From contig CACYHQ010000004.1 of the NCBI GenBank assembly GCA_902774245.1, positions 186,001-250,000 of the forward strand: DNA of 64,000 nucleotides. Reading direction: 5' to 3'. The position numbers and the translations under genes are program-made. The stretch's first letter is position 1. The number at the start of each line of letters is the position of its first letter. The notes beneath the pieces are model-generated. The model was not told the origin of the DNA and ran no database searches. It worked only from the letters and a program-made list of their open reading frames with translations. Of this stretch, positions 26,387 to 36,787 are shown piece by piece. Source of the stretch: an uncultured bacterium. GTDB taxonomy: Bacteria > Verrucomicrobiota > Lentisphaeria > Victivallales > UBA1829.

Positions 26387-27077
26387 CGCCGGATTTTTCC
26401 CCGGATTCTTCGTTTTCGGAGCCGGGCAGGATCGCGCCGCAGCTCACGATCAGGCGCATGGCGTCGGACACGCTCATATCGAGCATGATGCACTCCTCAC
26501 GCGGGATCAGCATCAGGAAACCGCTTGTCGGGTTCGGCGTGGTCGGCATGAAGACGCTGATCAGGTCGCCCTTGCCGAGACGGCGCGCCGCCTCGCTGTT
26601 TTCGGGCGTGTTTTCGTTGGTCATGAATCCGATCGCCCAGCAGCCCTTGCGGGGGTATTCGAACAGGACGACCTGCTGGAACATATTGCCTTTTTTCGAT
26701 GACATGATCGTGTCGCCGATCTGCTTGCAGGTCGAATAGATGAAGTTGACGAGCGGGAGTTTCAGGAGCAGCGCCTGCGCCTTTTCGATCACCTTGCGGC
26801 CGATCGTGATCTTCGTGAGCACGCCCAGGAAGAACAGCGCCGTCAGCACCACGGTCAGCGCCAGCACGCGGATGATCTGCGTGCGCCAGATGGCGGGGAG
26901 TTCGGACATCAGCCCCAGGGAATCTGCGAGCGTGAGCCCCCAGCCCGTGAGGCGGGAGTAGACATACCACGCCACCCAGAGCGACAGCAGGATCGGGACC
27001 GCAACGAGCAGGCCGGTCACGATCATGTTGCGGAAAAACAGGAAATGTTTCTTTTTCGGTTCGGATTTATTCGGCAT
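26376..27077 (-). CDS. DUF502 family inner membrane protein
   Basis: The 233-residue protein has two membrane spans (about residues 15-40 and 65-95). The DUF502 landmarks are present: NFIYSTCKQIGDTI, VVLFEYPRKGCWAIGF and the segment VFMPTTPNPTSGFLMLIP. The biochemical role of the family is unknown. I use ATG 27077; the in-frame TTG further upstream lacks a ribosome site. The start overlaps the end of corC by 11 bases and the end overlaps xseA, so it is tightly coupled in the operon. Confidence 0.85.
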   Translation of the reverse strand: MPNKSEPKKKHFLFFRNMIVTGLLVAVPILLSLWVAWYVYSRLTGWGLTLADSLGLMSELPAIWRTQIIRVLALTVVLTALFFLGVLTKITIGRKVIEKAQALLLKLPLVNFIYSTCKQIGDTIMSSKKGNMFQQVVLFEYPRKGCWAIGFMTNENTPENSEAARRLGKGDLISVFMPTTPNPTSGFLMLIPREECIMLDMSVSDAMRLIVSCGAILPGSENEESGEKSGDVG

Positions 27078-28347
27078 CGTCGGCGTCCCCTTCTTTCTCC
27101 CGGATCGGTTCAAGTTTCAGTTTGCGGATCGTGCGCGAATCCGCCACCAGGATCGTGGCGCGGAACACGCCCGGTTCCTCGTAGACCTCCCTCGCGCGCG
27201 GGATACGTCCCAGACGGGCGCAGATATAGCCGCCGATCGTATCGGCCTCCTCGGAATCTTCAATCTCGATCCCGGCCTCGGTGTTCACATCGTCCACGAG
27301 CGTGCGTGCGTCCAGGATCACGGATCCGTCCGGCAGGTGTTCGGTCGGCTCCTCGAAATCCTCGGCTGTGTCGTATTCGTCGTGGATCTCGCCCACGATC
27401 TCCTCGATGATGTCCTCGAACGTGACAACGCCCGAGGTCCCGCCGTATTCATCGATGATGACGGCGAAATGATTGCTTGTGCGCTTGATCTGGCGGAGCA
27501 GGTCGGAGACTTCCTTGGTCTCCGGGATGAAGATCGGCGGACGCGCCAGTTCGGTGAGCGTTTTCCCCTCCAGACTGTGCTCGTCGATGAAGTCCTTCGC
27601 GTACAGGATGCCCTTCACGTCGTCCAGGTTCGCTCCGTACACGGGGATGCGGCTGTGGCCGGACTTGATGAAAAGGCGTTTGGCGTCGGCGATGCTCGCG
27701 GAAGCCGGGATCGCCTCCAGGTCCACGCGCGGCGTCATGATCTCGCGTACCTTCATCTCGCCGAGCTCCAGAATGCCGCGGATCATCTGCTTTTCCTCTT
27801 CCTCCAGGCCGTCGACCTCGTCCTCGTCCGGGCCGTCCAGCATGCTCATGATTTCGTCCTCGGCGGAGGCGAGTTCGTCCGGGGCGTCCGCCCGGTGCCA
27901 GTCGTCGCCCGCGGTCGTCACTTTTTCGATCAGCGCGGCGAGCGGATGAAAAAACTTGCTTGCGACGATCGGGACCGTAAACCTCAGAACGGCGAGGTCG
28001 AACCGCAGGATCACGAGGCGGGCGGCGAGTTCGGAGATCACGGTCAGGATCGTGACCGCGCCCATGATGACCAGCCAGCCCCAGCGGTGCGCGAATTCCG
28101 GAGCGATGGAGCCGGTCCACTCCATCGCGAGCACGCCCGCGAACGCCGCCAGCACACACAGGATCAGCTTCAGCAGCGCACGCAGGGATTCCTCCCGGTC
28201 GTGCCATTCCTCCAGCTGTTCCGCGAACTTGCGGTCGCGTTCGGCCACCTTCAGGATGCGTCCGCCGGTCAGCGAGGAAAAAGCCTCGAACGCGGCGGTG
28301 ATCCAGAGGTATAAAATTGAGCAGAGAATGAGGAGCGCCAGGTTCAT
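27067..28347 (-). CDS. CorC/HlyC-type CNNM-CBS membrane protein
   Basis: The 426-residue protein has a membrane domain with three or four spans (CNNM/DUF21, residues 1-150). Two CBS domains follow (about 200-320, with IMTPRVDLEAIPASASI, GHSRIPVYG and YGGTSGVVTFEDIIEEIVGE), then a CorC_HlyC domain at the end (DARTLVDDVNTEAG). Relatives act in magnesium export or homeostasis. Its place after ybeY mirrors the ybeZ-ybeY-ybeX arrangement of many bacteria. It overlaps ybeY by four bases (28344-28347). Confidence 0.85.
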   Translation of the reverse strand: MNLALLILCSILYLWITAAFEAFSSLTGGRILKVAERDRKFAEQLEEWHDREESLRALLKLILCVLAAFAGVLAMEWTGSIAPEFAHRWGWLVIMGAVTILTVISELAARLVILRFDLAVLRFTVPIVASKFFHPLAALIEKVTTAGDDWHRADAPDELASAEDEIMSMLDGPDEDEVDGLEEEEKQMIRGILELGEMKVREIMTPRVDLEAIPASASIADAKRLFIKSGHSRIPVYGANLDDVKGILYAKDFIDEHSLEGKTLTELARPPIFIPETKEVSDLLRQIKRTSNHFAVIIDEYGGTSGVVTFEDIIEEIVGEIHDEYDTAEDFEEPTEHLPDGSVILDARTLVDDVNTEAGIEIEDSEEADTIGGYICARLGRIPRAREVYEEPGVFRATILVADSRTIRKLKLEPIREKEGDADDAE

Positions 28348-28865
28348 TCCGCGGATTCCCTATGTTCCATCGGCGGGATCAGCCCGGCCTTGCGGAGTCC
28401 CGCCATCACGCGTTTCTCGGCGCGACGCATCACGCGTTTCGCCTTCGGGTTCAGGTCGTCGTATCCGGCGGCATGGAGCAACCCGTGCGCCACGTACAGC
28501 GCCACTTCCTCTGCGTACGGCAAGCCGCGTTTCACGGCCTGTTCGTAAGCCACGGAGGGACACACGATCAGCTCGATCGAGGGATCGGCGTCGTCCGGGA
28601 CATCGGATGCATCGGTTTCGTCCGCGAATCCCGGATCGTCCTCCGCGCGGTAATCGAAACTGATCACGTCCGTCGGCCCGTGATGCCCCAGGAAATCCTC
28701 GTTCACGCGTTCGATGCCCGCCGGGGACAGGAACGACACGCAGACGCCGCCCGGCACATCGTGAAGTCCGGCGAGTTCGGCCGCCGCGGCGGTCATCCTG
28801 CGGAGACGGGCGCGGGACGGAGCGGGAAAGCATTTGCCCGCGCGCCAGATGGTAACTGCTTTCAT
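28344..28865 (-). CDS. ybeY: endoribonuclease YbeY
   Basis: YbeY is a metal-dependent RNase needed for 16S rRNA 3' maturation and 70S quality control. The 173-residue protein has ISFDY, an acidic insert (residues 72-95) and the zinc motif HGLLHAAGYDD. The first two ligands are His127 and His131; the usual third His is Asp137. ATG 28865 overlaps the pgpH stop (ATGA). Setting in phoH-pgpH-ybeY-corC is the common bacterial cluster. Identity is firm despite the odd ligand. Confidence 0.9.
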   Translation of the reverse strand: MKAVTIWRAGKCFPAPSRARLRRMTAAAAELAGLHDVPGGVCVSFLSPAGIERVNEDFLGHHGPTDVISFDYRAEDDPGFADETDASDVPDDADPSIELIVCPSVAYEQAVKRGLPYAEEVALYVAHGLLHAAGYDDLNPKAKRVMRRAEKRVMAGLRKAGLIPPMEHRESAE

Positions 28866-31216
28866 GATTTCTTCTCCCCGGACGGCTCCGCCTTCGCCCG
28901 CGAATACGAGACGCGCGTATGGTTCATGGATTTGAACGTCTTCAGGAACGATTCGCGGATCTGGGTGAGCTGTTCCAGCGTGATGCGCGCAGCGTCCAGC
29001 TGTTTGCGCTGGAGCTTTCCGTTGAATATCTTTTCCACCAGGGCGCGCACGTTTTCCTCGGTCGGGTCGGACAGCGAGCAGACGGCCGCCTCGCAGCAGT
29101 CGGCCAGCATCAGGATCACGCATTCCAGCTCCTGCGGCAGCGGGCCGGGGTAGCGGAACGGCGCTTCAGGCGGAGTCTTCCCCGTGCGCTCCTTTTCCTT
29201 CTCGTAGAAGAACGAGATGAAGTCGTTGCCGTGGTGGCACTCGATGGCGCGGCGGATCGGGGTCTTCAGCTTGTATTTCTTCGCGAGCTGCACGCCGAAT
29301 TCCACGTGGCAGCAGATGATCTCCGCGCTCTCCGCGGGGTTCAGGTCCTTGTACATGTCTCTGCCGTTGGAGTTCTCCGTGAACATCTCCGGCGAGGCGA
29401 GTTTTCCGACGTCGTGGAACAGCGCGTACGCCTGCGCCTTCAGGGAAACGCCGCCCACGCAGTTCGCCGCCTCCTCGGCGAGCAGCGCCACACGTTCGCA
29501 GTGGTGATACGTGCCGGGCGCCTCCATCTGGAGCTTCTTCAGCAGTGGATGGTTCCGGTCGGTCAGCGACAGATACGACATGTTGCTCGTCACGTCCAGC
29601 ACGGTCTCCAGCGCGATGATCAGTGCGGACGCCGCCATCGCGGTCAGCAGTCCGGCGGTCAACGGCACGGCCAGACTGAATCCCAAACGGTTCCAGTCGT
29701 GCATGCGGACGCTCGTCAGGAAGTCGGGATTCTGCTGGAAGATCAGCGATGCCAGGCACATCGTGACGGCGCAGGAGAAGAACGACCGCGTGAAGAATTT
29801 CTTGTAGTCGTAGACCTGTCGCACGCAGACGGTACCGACCGCGCATACGAAGAGGCCGGAGGCGAACGCCGGGAACGAGAAATCCAGCGCCACGGCGGAC
29901 ACGCCAGCCACGAAGAGGCCGGCGAACACGGCGGAACGTCCGCTGTAGACCGAGGCGATCACGAGCGCGGGCAGAGCCAGCGGCATCGCCAGATACAGCG
30001 GCACGACCGGATACCCCTTGCCCAGCGCGAAATCGTTGTACACTTCCATGAACAGCCGGTTGCACAGCAGGGAAACGATCACCACGAAGCCGATCAGCCA
30101 TACCGAACGGTTGTTGCCGATGAGCTCGGGGTGGACGCGCACGATGTAAATGCAGGAAAGCACGATCAGGAGCGCCACAAGCATCGTCTTCTGGAAGAGA
30201 TTGCTCCATGTGCGCTGTTCGCGGAGATAATCGCTGTAACGGATCTGGTACGCCTTGTACATCTCCGCCTGATCCTCGCTCAAAGTCTCGTTCTTGTGGA
30301 TCAGGATCGTGCCTTTCTTGTGGAAGATCTCGGGCTCGCGGACTTCCTTCGGCACCTCGGCGAATTCCTCGTCAAGACGCCGCCGGGTCAGTTCCGCGTC
30401 GTAGGTCAGGTTCCCGTCCGCATACAGGCCCCGGAAGAATCGCAGGAGAGGTTCCTCGTAGGGTACGCGCTGGTCGTAGGACACCGTGGTCAGCAGGGAA
30501 TTCACGGTCTGCGCGGCGGCGATCTCCGGCGTCGGGAGGTCGCTGAGCTTGAACGGGCCGACTTCGCGCGAATCGGAATCCATGATCTTCGCGTTCATCT
30601 GCGCGTTGACCGTCCGGGCGCCCTCGCCATCGGACAGCTTGCCGGTGAAGGGCTGCGCCTTGTTGCGTTCCTCCGCGGTCGCGATGCCGCCGAACACGAT
30701 CTCCTCCACCTGCGCGGCGGCCTTTTCCTTCCGGGCGTCGTCGAGCGCGGTCTGGCGGAGGAAGAAATACAGAAGCGGCGGCATTTCCTGCACGAACGAC
30801 ACCATCGCGGCCGTTTCCGGGTCGGCGTTTTCCGGCGCGACATATGCCTTGCGCTCTTCCTCGGCGGCGTTCCGGCGCAGGACTTCCTGATTCAGGAGCT
30901 CATAACCCTTTATGATCTTTTCGGAGCGTTCCGGGTCGAACCGGAAATAACGCGGGAACTCCAGCGCGAACGTCTGGAAGATGCGCGTCGCTTCCTTTTT
31001 GTTCTGGTATGAGAAATCGCAGACGGCCTCGATATCCTGCGCGGCCTGCGAGCCTTTTTCGATGGACGGCAGATCGCTCTGGCTCGGAATCCAGAGCAGC
31101 GCCACGCCCGCGCCGAAGACCATCAGGATCATCAGCAGGGACACGATCAGCGAACGTTGCATCCATGCGCCGATCAGCTCGAAAAACTCGTTTGACTTCT
31201 TCTTTTCCTCGGCCAT
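28862..31216 (-). CDS. PgpH-like 7TM-HD phosphohydrolase (cyclic di-AMP phosphodiesterase family)
   Basis: The 784-residue protein has one N-terminal membrane span (about 22-43) and a large extracellular 7TMR-HDED domain (45-330). Seven membrane spans (about 340-530) and a cytoplasmic HD domain follow, with HHCERVALLAEEAA, LFHDVGK and a later HH pair. In Gram-positive bacteria PgpH hydrolyses c-di-AMP to pApA. Whether this organism makes c-di-AMP cannot be seen here, as no diadenylate cyclase is in the window. It lies between phoH (16 bases) and ybeY (overlap). Confidence 0.85.
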   Translation of the reverse strand: MAEEKKKSNEFFELIGAWMQRSLIVSLLMILMVFGAGVALLWIPSQSDLPSIEKGSQAAQDIEAVCDFSYQNKKEATRIFQTFALEFPRYFRFDPERSEKIIKGYELLNQEVLRRNAAEEERKAYVAPENADPETAAMVSFVQEMPPLLYFFLRQTALDDARKEKAAAQVEEIVFGGIATAEERNKAQPFTGKLSDGEGARTVNAQMNAKIMDSDSREVGPFKLSDLPTPEIAAAQTVNSLLTTVSYDQRVPYEEPLLRFFRGLYADGNLTYDAELTRRRLDEEFAEVPKEVREPEIFHKKGTILIHKNETLSEDQAEMYKAYQIRYSDYLREQRTWSNLFQKTMLVALLIVLSCIYIVRVHPELIGNNRSVWLIGFVVIVSLLCNRLFMEVYNDFALGKGYPVVPLYLAMPLALPALVIASVYSGRSAVFAGLFVAGVSAVALDFSFPAFASGLFVCAVGTVCVRQVYDYKKFFTRSFFSCAVTMCLASLIFQQNPDFLTSVRMHDWNRLGFSLAVPLTAGLLTAMAASALIIALETVLDVTSNMSYLSLTDRNHPLLKKLQMEAPGTYHHCERVALLAEEAANCVGGVSLKAQAYALFHDVGKLASPEMFTENSNGRDMYKDLNPAESAEIICCHVEFGVQLAKKYKLKTPIRRAIECHHGNDFISFFYEKEKERTGKTPPEAPFRYPGPLPQELECVILMLADCCEAAVCSLSDPTEENVRALVEKIFNGKLQRKQLDAARITLEQLTQIRESFLKTFKSMNHTRVSYSRAKAEPSGEKKS

Positions 31217-31231
31217 TGTTTCATTCCTTCC

Positions 31232-32230
31232 TCATTTCCCGCTCATCTCGTAGGCGCGGATGATCTTTTCCACCAGCGGATGCCGTACCACGTCGCGCGT
31301 GTCGAACCGGCAGATCTGCACGCCGTCGATGCCGGAGAGGCAGTCCAGCGCGTGCGGCAGCCCGGACTGGCCGTGGGGGATATCCGCCTGCGACGGATCG
31401 CCGCAGACCACGCACTTCGAGTGGAATCCGAGGCGGGTCAGAAACATGAACATCTGTTCGTTGGAGGCGTTCTGCGCCTCGTCCAGGATCACGAACGCAT
31501 GGTTCAGCGTGCGTCCGCGCATAAAAGCCAGCGGCGCGACCTCGATCACGCCGCGCGACATCAGTTCCTCGGCGGCGGCATAGTCCATCATCTCGTGGAG
31601 CGCGTCGTGCAGCGGACGCAGATACGGGTTGATCTTCTCCTGAAGCGTGCCGGGCAGGAATCCGAGGTTTTCCCCGGCCTCCACGGCGGGACGCGTCAGG
31701 ATGATGCGGTTGAATTTCCCCGCGACGAGCAGGGAGACGGCCATCGCCATGGCCAGATACGTCTTGCCGGTACCGGCGGGACCGACGCCGAACACCAGGT
31801 CCTTGCTCCGGATCGCGCGCAGATACGCCAGCTGGTTCGGGGAGCGCGCGGAAACGTCCTTCTTGCCGGGACCGACCGTGACACGTTCGGCGAAATATGT
31901 GCCGAGGTCCTGTTCGCGTCCTTCGCGCCACGCGTCCAGCGCCAGGTCGAATTCGGACTGGTCCAGACCGCGGCCGCGTTCCTTCTGGAGGCGGCGGAGT
32001 TCGCGCAGGAATCCGTCGCCGCGTTTGTCGGGGGTATCCTCCACGGACATCGCCCAGGATTCGCGCGAGGCGAACTTCACGCCGAGGGCGTATTCCGCCG
32101 CGGCGAGATTCCCGGTCAAGTTCCCGGCGAACGCCGATTCCAGCGCGCCAGGACTGTCGAAATAGACGCGTCCCCCTCCGGTCTTACTGTCGGGGGAAGC
32201 GCTGTCGGGATCCTGTTCCGTGGATTGCAT
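31232..32230 (-). CDS. phoH: PhoH-like ATPase
   Basis: The 332-residue protein has an N-terminal KH-like region and a PhoH P-loop ATPase: Walker A GVGPAGTGKT, LTRPAVEAGENLGFLPG, and Walker B FVILDEAQN. A GDPSQADIP sensor segment follows. PhoH proteins are thought to be RNA helicase-like partners of YbeY in ribosome or RNA maturation. The gene follows the LysM lipoprotein by 24 bases and precedes pgpH. Identity as a PhoH/YbeZ protein is strong. Confidence 0.9.
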   Translation of the reverse strand: MQSTEQDPDSASPDSKTGGGRVYFDSPGALESAFAGNLTGNLAAAEYALGVKFASRESWAMSVEDTPDKRGDGFLRELRRLQKERGRGLDQSEFDLALDAWREGREQDLGTYFAERVTVGPGKKDVSARSPNQLAYLRAIRSKDLVFGVGPAGTGKTYLAMAMAVSLLVAGKFNRIILTRPAVEAGENLGFLPGTLQEKINPYLRPLHDALHEMMDYAAAEELMSRGVIEVAPLAFMRGRTLNHAFVILDEAQNASNEQMFMFLTRLGFHSKCVVCGDPSQADIPHGQSGLPHALDCLSGIDGVQICRFDTRDVVRHPLVEKIIRAYEMSGK

Positions 32231-32254
32231 GGAGCGTAAAGATTTCCTTCGGAC

Positions 32255-33196
32255 TTACTTCGAGGAAACGGGGACCTTCTTCACGGCCGGGATGACGAGC
32301 TTCATCTTGGGCTTCAGGAAATTCGGTTTCCCGTTCAGGAGTTCTTTGTTCGCGTCGAAAATGATCTCCCACGCGGTACCGTCGTGGTAGAGCGCCTTGG
32401 CGATCGTGGAGAGGGAGTCCCCATCCTTCACGATGTACTCGGTGGAGGGCTGGTCGGGATCGACGGCCAGGACTTCACGGGCAGGCTTGGCGGCGTCCTT
32501 CTGTTCCGCGACGCCGGCCTTCTGTTCCTTCGCGGGCTCGTCCTTGATGCCCTTCGCGGCGCGGACTTCGGCGCGGCGCTGCGCCATGATGTCGTCGTTG
32601 GTCATCACATTGAGCTTTGTGATGCCGGCATCCTTGCAGTAGTCAATGACGGCGTTCAGGTCGGCCACGGTGGAATCCGTGCGGCCGTACACGATCACGG
32701 CGATGTCCTTGTTGAGCTTGCCGGCGTCACTGAGTGCGTTCTTCAGGCCGATGGTGTTCACGCGTTCGCCGTTGACGGCATACACGCCGTCGACTCCGGC
32801 TTCGGCCGGGAAGACGTCGACGCGCATGAACTTCGCGGGCGCGGAGGGCTTGGCCTCGACCGGCTTCGGCTGTTCCTGCGTCTTCGGCTTGGCGGCTTCC
32901 GGCGTCTCGTCGACTTTCTTCACCGGAGCGGCTTCCGTGATGGTCTCCTTTTCCACGACGACCACAGCGACGGTCTCGGTTTCCTTGCCGTCGACCGGAC
33001 GCGGTTCCCCGAACGCTTCCGCGTAGGCGGGATTGCCGTCCGGCATTTCCTCCGGCGGCTGCCAGTCGGGATAGGAATTCTGGATTCCGGGGGTCCAGGC
33101 TTCGGCTTTTTCGTCCTCCGGAGGCGGCACGTTGGAGGCGCAGGAGACGAGAGCGAACATAGCGGCGAACGAAACGGCGAACGAAAGCGATTTCAT
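32255..33196 (-). CDS. lipoprotein with TolR/ExbD-like and LysM domains
   Basis: The 313-residue protein has a lipobox LVSC with Cys19 and a long Pro/Glu/Lys-rich linker (about 20-120). A 70-residue domain resembles the periplasmic part of ExbD/TolR (VYAVNGERVNTIGLKNAL, then VIDYCKDAGITKLNVMT). A second linker leads to a C-terminal LysM (about 250-303, TEYIVKDGDSLSTIAKALY). LysM binds peptidoglycan, so the protein probably tethers an envelope component to the wall. GGAGG precedes the ATG. It leads the phoH operon. I have not seen this domain order before; the ExbD-like call is pattern-based. Confidence 0.65.
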   Translation of the reverse strand: MKSLSFAVSFAAMFALVSCASNVPPPEDEKAEAWTPGIQNSYPDWQPPEEMPDGNPAYAEAFGEPRPVDGKETETVAVVVVEKETITEAAPVKKVDETPEAAKPKTQEQPKPVEAKPSAPAKFMRVDVFPAEAGVDGVYAVNGERVNTIGLKNALSDAGKLNKDIAVIVYGRTDSTVADLNAVIDYCKDAGITKLNVMTNDDIMAQRRAEVRAAKGIKDEPAKEQKAGVAEQKDAAKPAREVLAVDPDQPSTEYIVKDGDSLSTIAKALYHDGTAWEIIFDANKELLNGKPNFLKPKMKLVIPAVKKVPVSSK

Positions 33197-33257
33197 AAGG
33201 AACCTCCGAAAAAAGGATTATGTTGTAAACTCAAATTGAATGTGTTGTCAGGTCCGG

Positions 33258-34523
<1,266 letters not shown>

Positions 34524-34551
34524 GGTATCTTATCTCCGGTCGCTTATGTAG

Positions 34552-34589
34552 AAAAAGAAAAAAAGGGGTCACTCAAGACGAATGACCCC
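34552..34589 (-). terminator. rho-independent terminator after acpP
   Basis: On the minus strand GGGGTCA and TGACCCC flank an 11-base loop and a run of seven T follows. It lies between acpP and fabF and would cut transcription entering fabF. Confidence 0.8.
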
Positions 34590-34608
34590 GGGAAGCAAAA
34601 GAAGGAAA

Positions 34609-34860
34609 TTATTCCTTGGCAGCAGCCATCTTGCTTTCGATGTACTTGATCGCATCGCCGACGGTCTTCAGGTTTTCGGCGTCTTCGTCCGGAATCTCGG
34701 AGTTGAATTCTTCTTCGAGAGCCATGATCATTTCCACGATGTCGAGGGAGTCGGCGTTCAGGTCTTCGACGAAACGGGCGTCATCGGTGACCTGGTCTTC
34801 GGCGACTGCGAGCTGCTTCACGACGAGCTCTTTGACTTTTTGTGCGATTTCAGCGGACAT
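34609..34860 (-). CDS. acpP: acyl carrier protein
   Basis: ACP carries growing acyl chains on a phosphopantetheine arm. The 83-residue acidic four-helix protein has the attachment motif DSLD at Ser38, preceded by VEDLNA, and the usual helix II ([12 protein letters not shown]). GAAAGGA precedes the ATG. It has its own promoter and a strong terminator, consistent with the very high expression of ACP. It lies between fabG and fabF. Confidence 0.95.
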   Translation of the reverse strand: MSAEIAQKVKELVVKQLAVAEDQVTDDARFVEDLNADSLDIVEMIMALEEEFNSEIPDEDAENLKTVGDAIKYIESKMAAAKE

Positions 34861-34924
34861 GTTAAATCCTTTCGTAATGGTGAGAAGGGTTGGTTTTCGT
34901 TTTTTTGTAACGTGTATGGATTAT

Positions 34925-34952
34925 AATATACACCGTTTTTGCGATTTTGCAA
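34925..34952 (-). promoter_or_regulatory. promoter of acpP
   Basis: Minus strand TTGCAA (34952-34947), 16 bases, TATATT (34930-34925); TATTAT and TATAAT also occur just downstream. It lies in the 206-base gap after fabG. Confidence 0.5.
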
Positions 34953-35066
34953 ATCCAATGCACGCTTTTTTGCGTTTTTATGGCCGAATGATGCTTTTTA
35001 CATCCCGAGTACAGTATTTGAGGAGTATCTCCATTGATTCGAACCCGATCAACAGAGATGCCCTTT

Positions 35067-35810
35067 TTACATCAGGAAGCCGCCGCAGCAGTTGATCACC
35101 TGGCCGGTCACGTAGTCGGAATCCGGGCCGCAGAGGAACGCCACGACGTTGGCGACGTCCTGGGGCTTGCCGCCGCGCTTCAGCGGGATCAGGTCCAGGA
35201 AGAGCTTCTTGGCTTCGTCGGGGAGGTTTTCGGTCATGTCGGTCATGATGTAGCCGGGGGCGACCGCGTTGACCATGATGTTGCGGCTGCCGAGTTCCTT
35301 CGCCACGGACTTCGTGACGCCGATGACGCCGGCCTTGGAGGCGGAGTAGTTGACCTGTCCGGCGTTTCCGGCACGGCCGACCACGCTGGAGATGTTCACG
35401 ATCTTACCGTAGCGGGCCTTCATCATGGGACGGATGGCCGCTTTGATGAAGTTGTAGGTGCCCTTCAGGTTGACGGCGATCACGGCGTCCCAGTCCGCTT
35501 CGCTCATGCGCATGAGCAGGTTGTCCTTGGTGATGCCGGCGCAGTTCACGAGGATGTCGAGGCGGCCGAACTTTTCCATGACCGTCTTGATCGACGCTTC
35601 GGCGTCTTCATACTTCGCGACGTTCGCCGCGATGGCGATGGCATCGATGCCCTGTGCGCGAAATTCCGCCACGGTCTTGTCCGCCGTTTCCTGCATGATG
35701 TCCACGACAGCGAGTTTCGCGCCTTCTTTCGCCAGGCGTTCGCAGATCGCGCGTCCGATGCCGCGGGCTCCGCCGGTCACCAGCGCCACTCTGTTTTCGA
35801 GTTGACTCAT
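35067..35810 (-). CDS. fabG: 3-oxoacyl-ACP reductase
   Basis: FabG reduces 3-ketoacyl-ACP with NADPH. The 247-residue short-chain dehydrogenase has TGGARGIG for the cofactor, NCAGITKDN, the catalytic Ser and YSASK (Tyr and Lys), and the C-terminal SDYVTGQ characteristic of FabG. CAGGAG precedes the ATG. It follows fabD by 65 bases. Confidence 0.95.
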   Translation of the reverse strand: MSQLENRVALVTGGARGIGRAICERLAKEGAKLAVVDIMQETADKTVAEFRAQGIDAIAIAANVAKYEDAEASIKTVMEKFGRLDILVNCAGITKDNLLMRMSEADWDAVIAVNLKGTYNFIKAAIRPMMKARYGKIVNISSVVGRAGNAGQVNYSASKAGVIGVTKSVAKELGSRNIMVNAVAPGYIMTDMTENLPDEAKKLFLDLIPLKRGGKPQDVANVVAFLCGPDSDYVTGQVINCCGGFLM

Positions 35811-35875
35811 TGTGTTTCTCCTGATTCGGTTTCAGTATGATTGGGTTATAAGATTTGTTTTCTTCAATGAAAAAG

Positions 35876-36787
35876 TCAGGCGTTCGCCAGTCCGTCGACG
35901 CCGGAGACGTTGTGCAGGGCAGCGCCCGGCAGGATCTTCCGCACGAGACCGGTCAGGACCGTGCCGGGGCCGAACTCCACGAAGCGTTCCGCGCCGAAGC
36001 GTTCCGCCATGACGCGCACGCAGGTGTCCCAGCGGACGCTGCCCGCGACCTGGGAGACCAGGTTCGCGCGGATCTTCGCCGGATCGGATTCGGGTTCGCC
36101 CGTGAAATTCTGGAGCACGGGGAACTTCGGCGCGTTCATCGGGACGGCGTCCAGCACGGGAGCGAGAGCCGCGCCCGCGGATGCCATCATGCGGCTGTGG
36201 AATGCTCCCGCCACGTTCAGCGGCAGGGCGCGCTTGACGCCGCGTTCCTTCAAAATCCCGCAGGCTTTCAGGACCAGGTCCTTCACGCCGCTGATCACGA
36301 TCTGGCCGGGCGAATTGTAGTTCGCCACGTCGATGCCGCATTCCGCGCAGACTTCCGCGATCACGGCAGGATCGCCGCCGATGATGGCGGCCATGCCGCC
36401 CTCGGCTTCGTGACAGGCGGCGTCCATCAGGGCGGCGCGCTTCGCCACGAGCTGCAGGCCGTCCTCGAACGTGAACGTCCCGGCGGACGCGAACGCCGCG
36501 TATTCGCCGAGGCTCAGACCGCCCGCGGCCACGGCTTCCTCGCCGGGATTCTTTTCGAGCCACGCGGCCAGACATGCCATGCTGGTGGCATAGATCGCGG
36601 GCTGGCAGTTCGCAGTCGCGGTCAGGTCGGATTCCGGACCTTCAAAGCAAAGTTTGGACAGGCTGCGGCCGAGCACGGCGTCCGCGCGGTCGAAGATCGC
36701 CTTCGCCGCGGGGGATGCTTCGTACAGGTCCTTGCCCATGCCGACGGCCTGGGCGCCCTGCCCCGAGAATAAAAACGCTGTTTTCAA
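35876..36787 (-). CDS. fabD: malonyl-CoA:ACP transacylase
   Basis: FabD loads malonyl groups onto ACP. The 303-residue protein starts FLFSGQGAQAVGMG. Its nucleophile Ser lies in GLSLGEYAAF, where the usual GHSLG has Leu for His, a variant known in the family. The catalytic His is in AGAFHSRMM, and the C-terminal FGPGTVLTGL is present. I chose a TTG start at 36787 with AAAGGA upstream, because it gives the normal N terminus; an in-frame GTG 30 bases earlier would add a non-conserved stretch. It leads the fab cluster. Confidence 0.9.
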   Translation of the reverse strand: MKTAFLFSGQGAQAVGMGKDLYEASPAAKAIFDRADAVLGRSLSKLCFEGPESDLTATANCQPAIYATSMACLAAWLEKNPGEEAVAAGGLSLGEYAAFASAGTFTFEDGLQLVAKRAALMDAACHEAEGGMAAIIGGDPAVIAEVCAECGIDVANYNSPGQIVISGVKDLVLKACGILKERGVKRALPLNVAGAFHSRMMASAGAALAPVLDAVPMNAPKFPVLQNFTGEPESDPAKIRANLVSQVAGSVRWDTCVRVMAERFGAERFVEFGPGTVLTGLVRKILPGAALHNVSGVDGLANA

